DNA of 29,129 bases from Deltaproteobacteria bacterium (lineage in GTDB: Bacteria > Myxococcota_A > UBA9160 > JAFDET01). Made by a program: the position numbers and the translations under genes. Within the stretch, counting starts at the first letter, position 1, and every line of letters starts with the position of its first letter. The stretch covers positions 1 through 29,129 of the forward strand of contig JAFDET010000006.1 in NCBI GenBank assembly GCA_019310195.1, in the 5' to 3' direction. Positions 22,978-29,129 of the stretch are shown in pieces. The notes under the pieces are model-generated. The model had not been told where the DNA came from. It worked only from the letters and a program-made list of their open reading frames with translations, and made no database searches.

Positions 22978-24166
22978 GCTCGTCCTCCGGGAAGAGTGCG
23001 GCTGCAACGAGGGACAGACCTTCCAGGTCGTGCACGTCGCCGGGAAGCTCGGGCACCCGTTGCGCGATGAAATCGGCTGCCAGCGCTTGTTCCACGAGTG
23101 GCTTCGTCACCTCCAGATCGCGACGCACGCTCGAAGCGTACCGGTCGACGGCGTCCAACGCCGCCCGTGCGGCGTGCTCTGCCGGGAAGCCCTCGCCGTC
23201 GGCGGCCGCCAGGGCGCCGGCCAGGATTCGCACGGCGGCGTCGCGGTCCCCGTCGGCGGGAATCCGCTCCGGAGGCTCACCGCCGCCGGGCCACGCGCGC
23301 ATGCGGTTCATCACCACTCCCTCCACCGGTACGCCGCCCTCCTGCAGCCGCTCCAGGAAGCGGATCGCGTCTTCGACCGAGCGGTGTCCCGGGCCCGAGA
23401 CCAGCAGGAAGGCGCAGTCGGAGCCCAGCAGCAGTGCGCGCACCCGCCGCGCCCGATCGCGGAAGCCCTCGCTCATGCCCTCGAAGGCGAGCAGGAAGTC
23501 CGAAAGGTCTTCGAGGAACCCGACGCCGGAGACGCGTTCGATGAGCTGGAGCATCCTGTGTGCGCCGCGCTGGAAGATGCGGAAGCCGAAGCGTCCGGCG
23601 GCGAAGGCCGGGTGGACCAGGAGCTGGACGATGCGGCTGTCCAGGAACTCGATCAGCCGCTGCGGTGCATCCAGGAAGTCGATGGCGTGCTGGCTGGGAG
23701 GAGTGTCGACGACGATCAGGTCGAAGTCGGCGCGTTCGGCCAGCTCGTAGACCTTCTCCATGGCCGAGTACTCGGCGGTGCCTGCCAGGGTGTCGGACAC
23801 GTGCTGGTAGATGGAGTTGGCCAGGATCCGCTCGCGGCTCTCGGCGTCGGGGGCGAAGCGGTGGACCAGGTCGTCCAAGGTCCGCTTCATGTCGAGCATC
23901 ATCGCCGAGAGGCTGCCGCCGCCGTCCACGCCCAGGGCCGCCAGACGCTCGGCCGGCAGCGCGCGCGGCTCGTTGTCCAGCTCTGCCACGCCCAGGGCGT
24001 CGGCCAGGCGGCGCGCCGGGTCGATGGTGATCACCACGGCGCGGCGCCCGCGCCGCGCTGCTTCCAGGGCTACCGCCGCGGCGACCGTGGTCTTGCCTAC
24101 GCCGCCGGCGCCCACGCAGGTCACCACCCGGCGTGTCCGGGCCAGTTCGGCGAGGGTCTCGCTCAC
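22970..24166 (-). CDS. ArsA/Get3-like ATPase, second subunit (lacks signature lysine)
   Basis: A 398-residue P-loop ATPase of the ArsA/Get3 group. The deviant Walker A is GAGGVGKTT at residues 19-27: the catalytic-loop lysine (Lys25) is present, but the signature lysine that normally precedes GG (GKGGVGKT) is Ala20. Switch I is kept as TIDPARRLADALG with its Asp, and switch II is VVDTPPSQHAIDFLDAP. These features match the second member of actinobacterial ArsA-like pairs such as Rv3680. Arsenite-binding cysteines of true ArsA are not evident, so arsenic export is unlikely; handling of hydrophobic or membrane-protein clients is possible. The GTG start overlaps the first ATPase gene by four bases (GTGA). 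Confidence 0.9.
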   Translation of the reverse strand: MSETLAELARTRRVVTCVGAGGVGKTTVAAAVALEAARRGRRAVVITIDPARRLADALGVAELDNEPRALPAERLAALGVDGGGSLSAMMLDMKRTLDDLVHRFAPDAESRERILANSIYQHVSDTLAGTAEYSAMEKVYELAERADFDLIVVDTPPSQHAIDFLDAPQRLIEFLDSRIVQLLVHPAFAAGRFGFRIFQRGAHRMLQLIERVSGVGFLEDLSDFLLAFEGMSEGFRDRARRVRALLLGSDCAFLLVSGPGHRSVEDAIRFLERLQEGGVPVEGVVMNRMRAWPGGGEPPERIPADGDRDAAVRILAGALAAADGEGFPAEHAARAALDAVDRYASSVRRDLEVTKPLVEQALAADFIAQRVPELPGDVHDLEGLSLVAAALFPEDERA

Positions 24167-25128
24167 GGGGCGTCGTCCACCAGGGCATCGGCCAGCCGCT
24201 CGAGCCCGGCCAGGTCGCGCACGCCGTCGGGGACCAGCGGCAGCGCGACCGTCGGCAGCCCGGTCTCGGCGGCGATGGCTTCCAGGTGCTGCAGGTTCAA
24301 CGCCCGCCGCTGTCGCAAGTGGCTGGCGCACGCGGCCATCACCGCCGGCGACGGCAGTTGCGGGCCCAGCGCGTCCGGGGCCAGCCGGCCCAGGCGGGTG
24401 TCCAGGTCGGGCAGGTCCGCGGGGAAGGGCTCGGGTGCCACCGCGTTGACCACGACCCGATCCACCGCCACGCCCACCTCGTTGCGCACGCGTTCCACGA
24501 GCTCGGCCGTCTCTCGCGCCGGCAGCTCCTCGGCCAGCGCCACCGGCAACAGCAGCGTGCCCCGGGTGTCCTGGATCATCTCCTCGACCCAGCCCGAGTG
24601 GCGGCGGAGGGGACCCACGCGCACGGCCGCCACGGCGACCCGGGGTACGTCCAGGAAGGTGAGACCGTGGCCCGTGGCCGGCGCATCCACCAGCAGCAGA
24701 TCCCAGCGCGGTTTGCCGGCTTCGTCGCGCATCTGCTCCAGATGCCAGACCTTGCCCAGGGTGATCAGCTCACGCCAGCCGGGTGCGGCGTCCATGAGCT
24801 GATGGAACGCCTTGTTGCGCAGGGCCATGTCGACCAGGCGCTGGCCCCCCAGCTGCAGGCCCAGGTACTCCCCCAGGGCCGCATAGGGCTCGATGCGCAG
24901 CGCCGTTACGCCGGGGTGAATCTCCCGGCCGGCGTAGCCGGCCGGCGGCCCGCTGGCGTCGAACAGCGCCGGAACCTGCTCGTCCAGGCCCATCTCGATC
25001 ACGCAGACCCGGCGGCCGCGCCGGGCGGCGGCCAGGGCCAGGGCAGCCACGACACTGGTCTTTCCGGTGCCGCCCTTGCCCGTGACGATCACCAAGCGTC
25101 GCTCGAGCAGGCTGCGCTCGGGGGCCAT
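24163..25128 (-). CDS. ArsA/Get3-like ATPase, first subunit (signature lysine present, switch I Asp absent)
   Basis: A 321-residue P-loop ATPase whose Walker A is GKGGTGKTS at residues 17-25, with signature Lys18 and P-loop Lys23. The place of the switch I DPAH motif is taken by IEMGLDEQVPALF, so the usual catalytic Asp is missing. Switch II reads LLVDAPATGHGLTFLDVPR. This combination matches the first member of ArsA-like pairs, such as mycobacterial Rv3679 as I recall it. Together with the next gene it could form one complete composite active site. The ATG followed by APERSLLERR is chosen, with GGAG about a dozen bases upstream; a TTG fifteen codons earlier is possible. First gene of the four-gene minus-strand operon and divergent from the zinc-ribbon gene. 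Confidence 0.9.
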   Translation of the reverse strand: MAPERSLLERRLVIVTGKGGTGKTSVVAALALAAARRGRRVCVIEMGLDEQVPALFDASGPPAGYAGREIHPGVTALRIEPYAALGEYLGLQLGGQRLVDMALRNKAFHQLMDAAPGWRELITLGKVWHLEQMRDEAGKPRWDLLLVDAPATGHGLTFLDVPRVAVAAVRVGPLRRHSGWVEEMIQDTRGTLLLPVALAEELPARETAELVERVRNEVGVAVDRVVVNAVAPEPFPADLPDLDTRLGRLAPDALGPQLPSPAVMAACASHLRQRRALNLQHLEAIAAETGLPTVALPLVPDGVRDLAGLERLADALVDDAP

Positions 25129-25223
25129 CCAGGGGGCTCCTCGCGGCGGTCGGGGAGGGCGCGAGGCCCTCAAGGGCGGCCAATGCGTGGCCGAAACGGT
25201 CGAAGGTGGACCGGATTCGGCTC

Positions 25224-25232
25224 AAGCTAGCA
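25224..25232 (-). promoter_or_regulatory. Candidate extended -10 of the ArsA operon
   Basis: The minus strand reads TGCTAGCTT, about 95 bases before the chosen ATG. It resembles the elements at 973-981, 2538-2546 and 22450-22458. Its GCTAGC core is palindromic and lies between divergent genes, so it might also serve the zinc-ribbon gene. No clear -35. Confidence 0.3.
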
Positions 25233-25285
25233 CACCTGTCAGGCCGGCTTGCGGGTGGGCTGCCGGTTCGGGAGGGGCCTGAGAC

Positions 25286-26620
25286 GTGATCATTACCTGT
25301 GAGAAGTGCGAGACGCGCTTCAAGCTGGACGACGCCCGCATCTCCGCCGATGGGGTGAAGGTCCGCTGCTCACGCTGCAAGCACGCCTTCCGGGTCGCCC
25401 GGCCGCAGCCGCCGGGTGCATCCGACGCCGACGTGGCGGACGCGCTGGCGCGCGAGGCGGTCGTGCCGGAGCCCGTCGCCGACGAGCAGACCCAGGTTCT
25501 GGGGCCTTCCGACGAGCAGGAGGACCACACCCAGGTGCTGGACCACGACGCCGTGGACCTCATGGGCTCCGCCCGCTCGGCTGACGAGCCCGACGAGGAG
25601 AGTGACTGGGAGTTCAACGAGGACCCCGCCGAAGCGGCAGCGGAGCCTGCGCGGGTGGCGGATTCCCAGGTCGAGGCACCGATCGAGATGGCGGCCAGCC
25701 CGCCGCCGGTGGAAAGCGTTCACGCGGCACCGGATGCCGATCCCATGAGCGAGTTCCTGGCCAGCGAGCCGGGCGCCGGTGCGGCCGCCGGGGACGGCTC
25801 CCTGGCGGACCTGGGCAGCCCCGAGGACTGGGACCTCCTGGGACCCGACGTTGGCCCTGCCGCGACGTCCGAGGCCGCTGCGTCCCTCGACGCCGAGCCC
25901 GAGCCAGAAGCGGAGCTGGCGGACGCGGACGAAGCGACCGGATCGCCCCTCGAGACCGAGACCGAGACCGAGATCGAAACCGAGACCGAGGCTGAAGCGG
26001 AGGTTGCGTCGTCGACGCCGCACGACACCTTGCCCGAAGCCGGCGTCGCCGAGCTTCGCCTGGACGTGGGGCCGCCCTCGCTCGCGGCGCGCGCAACGCA
26101 GATCGTCGCCTGGGCGGCCGTCGCCGGGCTCCTGCTGGTGGTGGCTTGGGCCAGCCTGCGCCCTCCAGTGCCGCAGTCCATGTCGCTCACGGTGGCCGAT
26201 CTAGGCGTGCTTCAGGCGACGGAGGTGCGCGCGGGCGTGATCGAGAACGCCGTGGCCGGGCCGCTCCTCGTGGTCTCGGGCAAGGTGCGCAACCCGCAGG
26301 CGGGACCCCGCCTGCCGGAGGGAGCGCTGCGCGTGCGGCTGGTCGACGGCTCTGGCGCCGTGCTGGCCGGGGCTGAGGCGTGGCTGGCGCCGGCGCCGGG
26401 GGCGGCGACCCTGCGAGAGCAGGCGCCGCAGGAGCTGCTCGGCGCTCAGGCTCTGGGCGCGCAGGCCTTGGCGCGGACGCCCTTGGCGCCGGGCGAATCC
26501 ATGCCCGTGGCTGCCGTGTTCACCTCGATCCCGGCCGAGGCGCGAGGCTTCCGCCTCGAGGTGGTGGAGCGCCTCAGCTCGGAGGCTTCCCGTCCGTCAC
26601 CTCGTCCTGCTTCGGAGTGA
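25286..26620 (+). CDS. MJ0042-type zinc-ribbon, single-pass membrane protein with DUF3426-like C-terminus
   Basis: A 444-residue protein beginning with a zinc ribbon, Cys5-x2-Cys8 and Cys28-x2-Cys31, of the MJ0042/zinc_ribbon_5 type common in former deltaproteobacteria. Residues about 40-260 are an acidic, Ala/Pro/Glu-rich and probably disordered linker that includes a Glu-Thr repeat. One membrane segment lies at about residues 273-291 (IVAWAAVAGLLLVVAWASL). The outer domain that follows (ENAVAGPLLVVSGKVRNPQ, then APGESMPVAAVF) resembles DUF3426, a FxLyD-like beta fold. The ribbon would face the cytoplasm. Function is not known; membrane signalling or envelope organisation are guesses. GTG start with GGAGGGG upstream. 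Its 3' end overlaps tatA by 47 bases. Confidence 0.88.
   Translation: MIITCEKCETRFKLDDARISADGVKVRCSRCKHAFRVARPQPPGASDADVADALAREAVVPEPVADEQTQVLGPSDEQEDHTQVLDHDAVDLMGSARSADEPDEESDWEFNEDPAEAAAEPARVADSQVEAPIEMAASPPPVESVHAAPDADPMSEFLASEPGAGAAAGDGSLADLGSPEDWDLLGPDVGPAATSEAAASLDAEPEPEAELADADEATGSPLETETETEIETETEAEAEVASSTPHDTLPEAGVAELRLDVGPPSLAARATQIVAWAAVAGLLLVVAWASLRPPVPQSMSLTVADLGVLQATEVRAGVIENAVAGPLLVVSGKVRNPQAGPRLPEGALRVRLVDGSGAVLAGAEAWLAPAPGAATLREQAPQELLGAQALGAQALARTPLAPGESMPVAAVFTSIPAEARGFRLEVVERLSSEASRPSPRPASE
25952..26002 (+). repeat. GAGACC-type hexamer repeat inside the zinc-ribbon gene
   Basis: Imperfect tandem GAG-ACC codon pairs encode a run of alternating Glu and Thr/Ile/Ala from about residue 223 to 239, inside the acidic linker. 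Such hexamer runs can change length by slippage in steps of two residues without breaking the frame. Confidence 0.7.
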
Positions 26621-26771
26621 CGTCGATCTCGTCCTTGTCGGACACGCCGCTCTTGAAGTTCTTGATGGCCTTGCCCAGACCGGAGCCGATCTCCGGCAGG
26701 CGCCGCGCCCCGAAGATCACGACGACGATCACGAGGATCACCATAAGCTCGGTCATTCCGAGTCCAAACAT
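26574..26771 (-). CDS. tatA: Twin-arginine translocase subunit TatA/TatE
   Basis: A 65-residue protein with the full TatA layout: a short periplasmic start, one membrane helix (ELMVILVIVVVIFG, about residues 8-21), the hinge FGARRLPEIG, and the amphipathic helix SGLGKAIKNFKSG. A short charged tail follows. TatA multimers form the pore-like assembly for folded Tat substrates. No tatB or tatC is adjacent. Length and the LPEIG hinge favour TatA/E over TatB. Its last 47 bases overlap the 3' end of the convergent zinc-ribbon gene. No clear Shine-Dalgarno precedes the ATG (upstream bases CTCTCTCTGT). Confidence 0.95.
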   Translation of the reverse strand: MFGLGMTELMVILVIVVVIFGARRLPEIGSGLGKAIKNFKSGVSDKDEIDVTPKQDEVTDGKPPS

Positions 26772-26827
26772 ACAGAGAGAGTGACGGCGCCGGGCCGGTC
26801 GGTCAAGGCGAGCAGGCCTGCAAGCGG

Positions 26828-26850
26828 GTAGGCCGGTAGGCCGGTAGGCG
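26828..26850. repeat. Short tandem repeat between divergent tatA and phosphomannomutase
   Basis: Nearly three copies of the octamer GTAGGCCG (starts 26828, 26836, 26844) lie in the 126-base gap between the two divergent starts. It may be a slippage repeat or a repeated binding site. Confidence 0.5.
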
Positions 26851-26881
26851 GCCAGCCGACAGCGCCGTCCCCGGGCGACGG

Positions 26882-26888
26882 TTACACT
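26882..26888 (+). promoter_or_regulatory. Candidate -10 element of the phosphomannomutase gene
   Basis: TTACACT, containing TACACT (four of six TATAAT positions), ends nine bases before the ATG. The intervening GCTCGCCCC is not a Shine-Dalgarno, which again suggests a leaderless or nearly leaderless message. No convincing -35. Confidence 0.4.
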
Positions 26889-26897
26889 GCTCGCCCC

Positions 26898-28226
26898 ATG
26901 TCGATCTTCAAGGCCTACGACATTCGCGGGGTGGTGCCGGACGAGTTGGACGCCGGCATCGCCGGTCGCATCGGACGAGCCGCCGGGCTCTTTCTGGGCG
27001 CGTCATCGCTGCTGGTGGGGCGCGACGCCCGCTCTCACTCGCCGGAGCTCGCCGAGGCGCTGACCCAGGGGCTCCGGGAGTCCGGGGTGGACGTGATCGA
27101 TCTGGGGCTCTGCGCCACGCCCATGCTGTACTTCGCCGTCGAGCACCTGGGCGCCGGCGGTGGGATCGTGGTCACCGCGTCGCACAACCCGGGCCGCTAC
27201 AACGGCTTCAAGGTCTGCCGCGAGCACGCGATCCCGGTCGCCGGCGACTCGGGCCTGGCCGATATCGAGCGCCTGTGCGGCGATCTGCCGGAGCCGGCAG
27301 CCCAGCCGGGCGGGAAAACCACGGCGGACGTGGCCGGGCCCTACGTGGAGCATCTGCTGGCGGTCGGCACTGGGCGGCCGCGGCTGAAAGTGGCCATCGA
27401 CTGCGGCAACGGGATGGCGTCGGTGGGCCTGGAGCCGCTGCTCGAGCGGCTGCCCCTGGAGGTGGAGCGCCTCTACTTCGAGCCCGACGGCAGCTTCCCG
27501 AACCACGAGGCCGACCCGCTGAAGCGGGAGAATCTGGAGGATCTGATCGCCGCGGTGAAGCGGACCGGCGCCGACTTCGGCGTGGCCTTCGACGGCGATG
27601 CGGACCGGGCGATCTTCGTGGACGAGCGTGGGGAGCCGGTACCGTCGGATCTCATGACGGGCGTGCTCGCCGGGCCGCGCCTGCGCCGCTCGCCCGGAGC
27701 GCGCGTGCTCTACGATCTGCGCTCCAGCCGCGCCACCGTCGAGGCGATCGAGGCGGCGGGCGGCGTTCCGGAGATGAGCCGCGTCGGCCATTCTTTCTTC
27801 AAGGCCCGGCTGCGCGAGACCGGCGGTGTGTTCGGCGGCGAGCTCTCGGGGCACTTCTACTTCCGCTTCAGCGACCAGCTGGTCGCGGACGACGGGCTCG
27901 CCGCGTTCGTGGCCCTGCTGGAGGTTCTGGCGGAGGAGGGGAAGCCGCTGTCCGAGATCGTGGCTCCGCTGCGCCGCTACCACGCCAGCGGCGAGATCAG
28001 CCGGCGCGTGAACGATGTGGAGGCGCTGCTGGCGTCGCTCGAGGCGGAGCACGGCGATGCCGAGATCTCGCACCTGGACGGGCTGCTGGTGCGCTACCCG
28101 GACTGGTGGTTCAACGTGCGCGCGTCCAACACCGAGCCTGTGGTGCGCCTCAACCTCGAGGCGGATCGCGAGGAGACGATGCGCGAACACCGCGACGCGC
28201 TGGTAGCCCGCATGGAGTCCGCCTAG
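26898..28226 (+). CDS. Phosphomannomutase/phosphoglucomutase (ManB/AlgC family)
   Basis: A 442-residue alpha-D-phosphohexomutase that interconverts hexose 6- and 1-phosphates, feeding GDP-mannose or UDP-glucose synthesis for envelope polysaccharides. All four catalytic blocks are visible: the phosphoserine loop TASHNPGRYNG (Ser95), the Mg-binding DGDADR at residues 232-237, the sugar-specificity loop GGELSGH at 313-319, and the phosphate-binding RASNTEP at 408-414. The start SIFKAYDIRG is typical of the bifunctional PMM/PGM group. Glu-x-Ser-Gly-His in the sugar loop fits PMM/PGM rather than GlmM. It stands alone on the plus strand, convergent with the DsbA-like gene. Confidence 0.95.
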   Translation: MSIFKAYDIRGVVPDELDAGIAGRIGRAAGLFLGASSLLVGRDARSHSPELAEALTQGLRESGVDVIDLGLCATPMLYFAVEHLGAGGGIVVTASHNPGRYNGFKVCREHAIPVAGDSGLADIERLCGDLPEPAAQPGGKTTADVAGPYVEHLLAVGTGRPRLKVAIDCGNGMASVGLEPLLERLPLEVERLYFEPDGSFPNHEADPLKRENLEDLIAAVKRTGADFGVAFDGDADRAIFVDERGEPVPSDLMTGVLAGPRLRRSPGARVLYDLRSSRATVEAIEAAGGVPEMSRVGHSFFKARLRETGGVFGGELSGHFYFRFSDQLVADDGLAAFVALLEVLAEEGKPLSEIVAPLRRYHASGEISRRVNDVEALLASLEAEHGDAEISHLDGLLVRYPDWWFNVRASNTEPVVRLNLEADREETMREHRDALVARMESA

Positions 28227-28229
28227 CCC

Positions 28230-28264
28230 GGACCAAGAAAGGGGACCGTCCCCTCTCTTGATCC
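28230..28264. terminator. Bidirectional terminator between convergent genes
   Basis: Two 17-base arms (28230-28246 and 28248-28264) match at 15 of 17 positions around a single central base, with core GGGGAC-C-GTCCCC. Purine-rich AAGAAA on one side and pyrimidine-rich TCTCTT on the other extend the stem. It fills the 41-base gap between the two stop codons. The core resembles the element at 21881-21915. Confidence 0.7.
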
Positions 28265-28267
28265 GGC

Positions 28268-29129
28268 TCAGCTGCTGGAATCGGCGCGTTCGAGCTCGTC
28301 TTCGATGAGGCGCACGAACTCCTCGACGGGCTGTGCGCCGCTGAGCATGCGTCCATTGACGAAGAACGCCGGCGTACCCGACACGCCGACCCGGCGGCCC
28401 GCCTGCAGGTCGCGCTCCACGTACTCGCGGTGGCGCCCCTCGGTCAGGCACTGTGCGAACTTCTCGGTGTCGATCCCCGTCTCCCCGGCGTAGCGGGCCA
28501 GGTCCTCGTCGCTCAGCCCGCGCGGGTTGGCGAAGAGCAGGTCGTGGTAGGGCCAGAACGCACCCTGCTCGTCGGCGCAGGCCGCCGCCTCGGCGGCCGG
28601 GCGCGCGCGCGGGTGGATCGAGTCCAGCGGGAAGTGGCGGTACACGATCCGCACTTGCTCGGGGTACTTGGCGTTCAGCTCCTTCACGATGGGTCCGGCG
28701 CGGGCGCAGAACGGACACTGGAAGTCGCTGAACTCGACGATCGTCACCGGGGCGTCCGCCGGGCCCAGGGCCGGGCCATCGGCGGCCACCTCGACCCGCG
28801 GCGCGTCGATCAGGATCTTCACGGCGGCGGCCGTGCGCAGCCCCTCCACGAACGAGGCCTCGGCCTGGCGCTGGGCACGGCCCTCCAGGTGGCTCCGGAC
28901 GCGCGGCCCCATCTTCTCCAGGGTGGCGTCCCCCAGGCGCTCGTGGTTCTCCTCGTAGAACTTGGCGATCTCCTCGTCGGACACCGAGACCGCGGCCCGC
29001 TGCTGCTCGAGGAGCGCTTCGACCTCCACGCCCTGCGCGGCGGCTGCGGCTGCCACCAGGCGGTCGTCGATCAGCTGGCGCAGGCGCTCTTCGCGGAACT
29101 CGTGGGCGGCGGAGGCGCTCTTGCCCTTC
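28268..29129 (-). CDS. SurA-N-like/DsbA-like thioredoxin-fold protein, 5' end beyond the window
   Basis: The frame is open to the right edge, so the N-terminus is missing. A GTG at 29056 is not a good start because conserved-looking sequence (REERLRQLIDDRLV) precedes it. The first visible part resembles the SurA N-terminal chaperone helix bundle: LIDDRLVAAAAAAQGVEVE, then SDEEIAKFYEENHERL and RAQRQAEASFVEGLR. The second part is a DsbA-type domain with EFSDFQCPFCARAG (CPFC at 28706-28717), an inserted helical region and the cis-proline loop VSGTPAFFVNG. A signal peptide or lipoprotein signal is expected upstream but unseen. Its probable role is thiol-disulfide exchange on envelope proteins with a built-in chaperone arm, inferred from family. 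Confidence 0.9.
   Translation of the reverse strand, partial: KGKSASAAHEFREERLRQLIDDRLVAAAAAAQGVEVEALLEQQRAAVSVSDEEIAKFYEENHERLGDATLEKMGPRVRSHLEGRAQRQAEASFVEGLRTAAAVKILIDAPRVEVAADGPALGPADAPVTIVEFSDFQCPFCARAGPIVKELNAKYPEQVRIVYRHFPLDSIHPRARPAAEAAACADEQGAFWPYHDLLFANPRGLSDEDLARYAGETGIDTEKFAQCLTEGRHREYVERDLQAGRRVGVSGTPAFFVNGRMLSGAQPVEEFVRLIEDELERADSSS

Noticed and set aside
22970..25128. Arsenite efflux operon, given the ArsA-like ATPases
   Set aside because: No arsB, arsC or arsR is nearby and the metal-binding cysteines of true ArsA are not evident.
27003..28718. 571-codon minus-strand open frame opposite the phosphomannomutase
   Set aside because: It runs through a convergent terminator and into the DsbA-like gene in another frame, with compositional bias only.

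Overview
The window is 29 kb of GC-rich DNA (about 70% by eye) and holds the complete core of a division and cell-wall (dcw) cluster plus two flanking blocks. The peptidoglycan enzymes are Gram-negative in type: MurE carries the DNPR motif of meso-diaminopimelate ligases. A Tat component, a periplasmic DsbA-like protein, an MJ0042-type zinc-ribbon membrane protein and a PHA-regulator-like gene all fit a former-deltaproteobacterial lineage. Myxococcota or a related uncultured group is my best guess, but no rRNA is present to prove it. I saw no tRNA, rRNA, insertion sequence, phage gene or CRISPR array.

Minus strand, 18.6 kb down to 1.2 kb: mraZ - rsmH - ftsL - ftsI - murE - murF - mraY - murD - ftsW - murG - murC - murB - ftsQ - ftsA - ftsZ. 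From rsmH to ftsQ every one of the eleven gene junctions is a 1- or 4-base stop/start overlap, so this block looks like one translationally coupled message. ddl, often found between murB and ftsQ, is missing. A promoter and a 10-bp-spaced array of MraZ boxes precede mraZ. A structured 176-base gap separates mraZ from rsmH, a nested stem-loop separates ftsA from ftsZ, and a strong GC hairpin follows ftsZ. Beyond it lies a crotonase-family gene on the same strand. Bases 1-147 show no gene.

18.8-21.9 kb: a class II histone-deacetylase-like amidohydrolase (minus) is divergent from an SDR/acyltransferase gene pair (plus). Both members of that pair lack an expected catalytic residue. 21.9-25.1 kb (minus): two ArsA/Get3-like ATPases, an unrecognised helical protein and a PhaR-domain/phasin-like protein form a probable operon. 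The two ATPases have complementary losses of active-site residues, which suggests an obligate heterodimer with one composite site. This is the least ordinary part of the window.

25.3-29.1 kb: a zinc-ribbon membrane protein (plus) converges on and overlaps tatA (minus). A phosphomannomutase/phosphoglucomutase (plus) then converges on a SurA-N/DsbA-like fusion (minus) that runs off the right edge. The two non-overlapping convergent junctions carry look-alike terminators with a GGGACNGTCCC core. Several genes have a TGYTAG-type -10 element only 7-9 bases before the ATG and no visible Shine-Dalgarno, which suggests leaderless transcripts.
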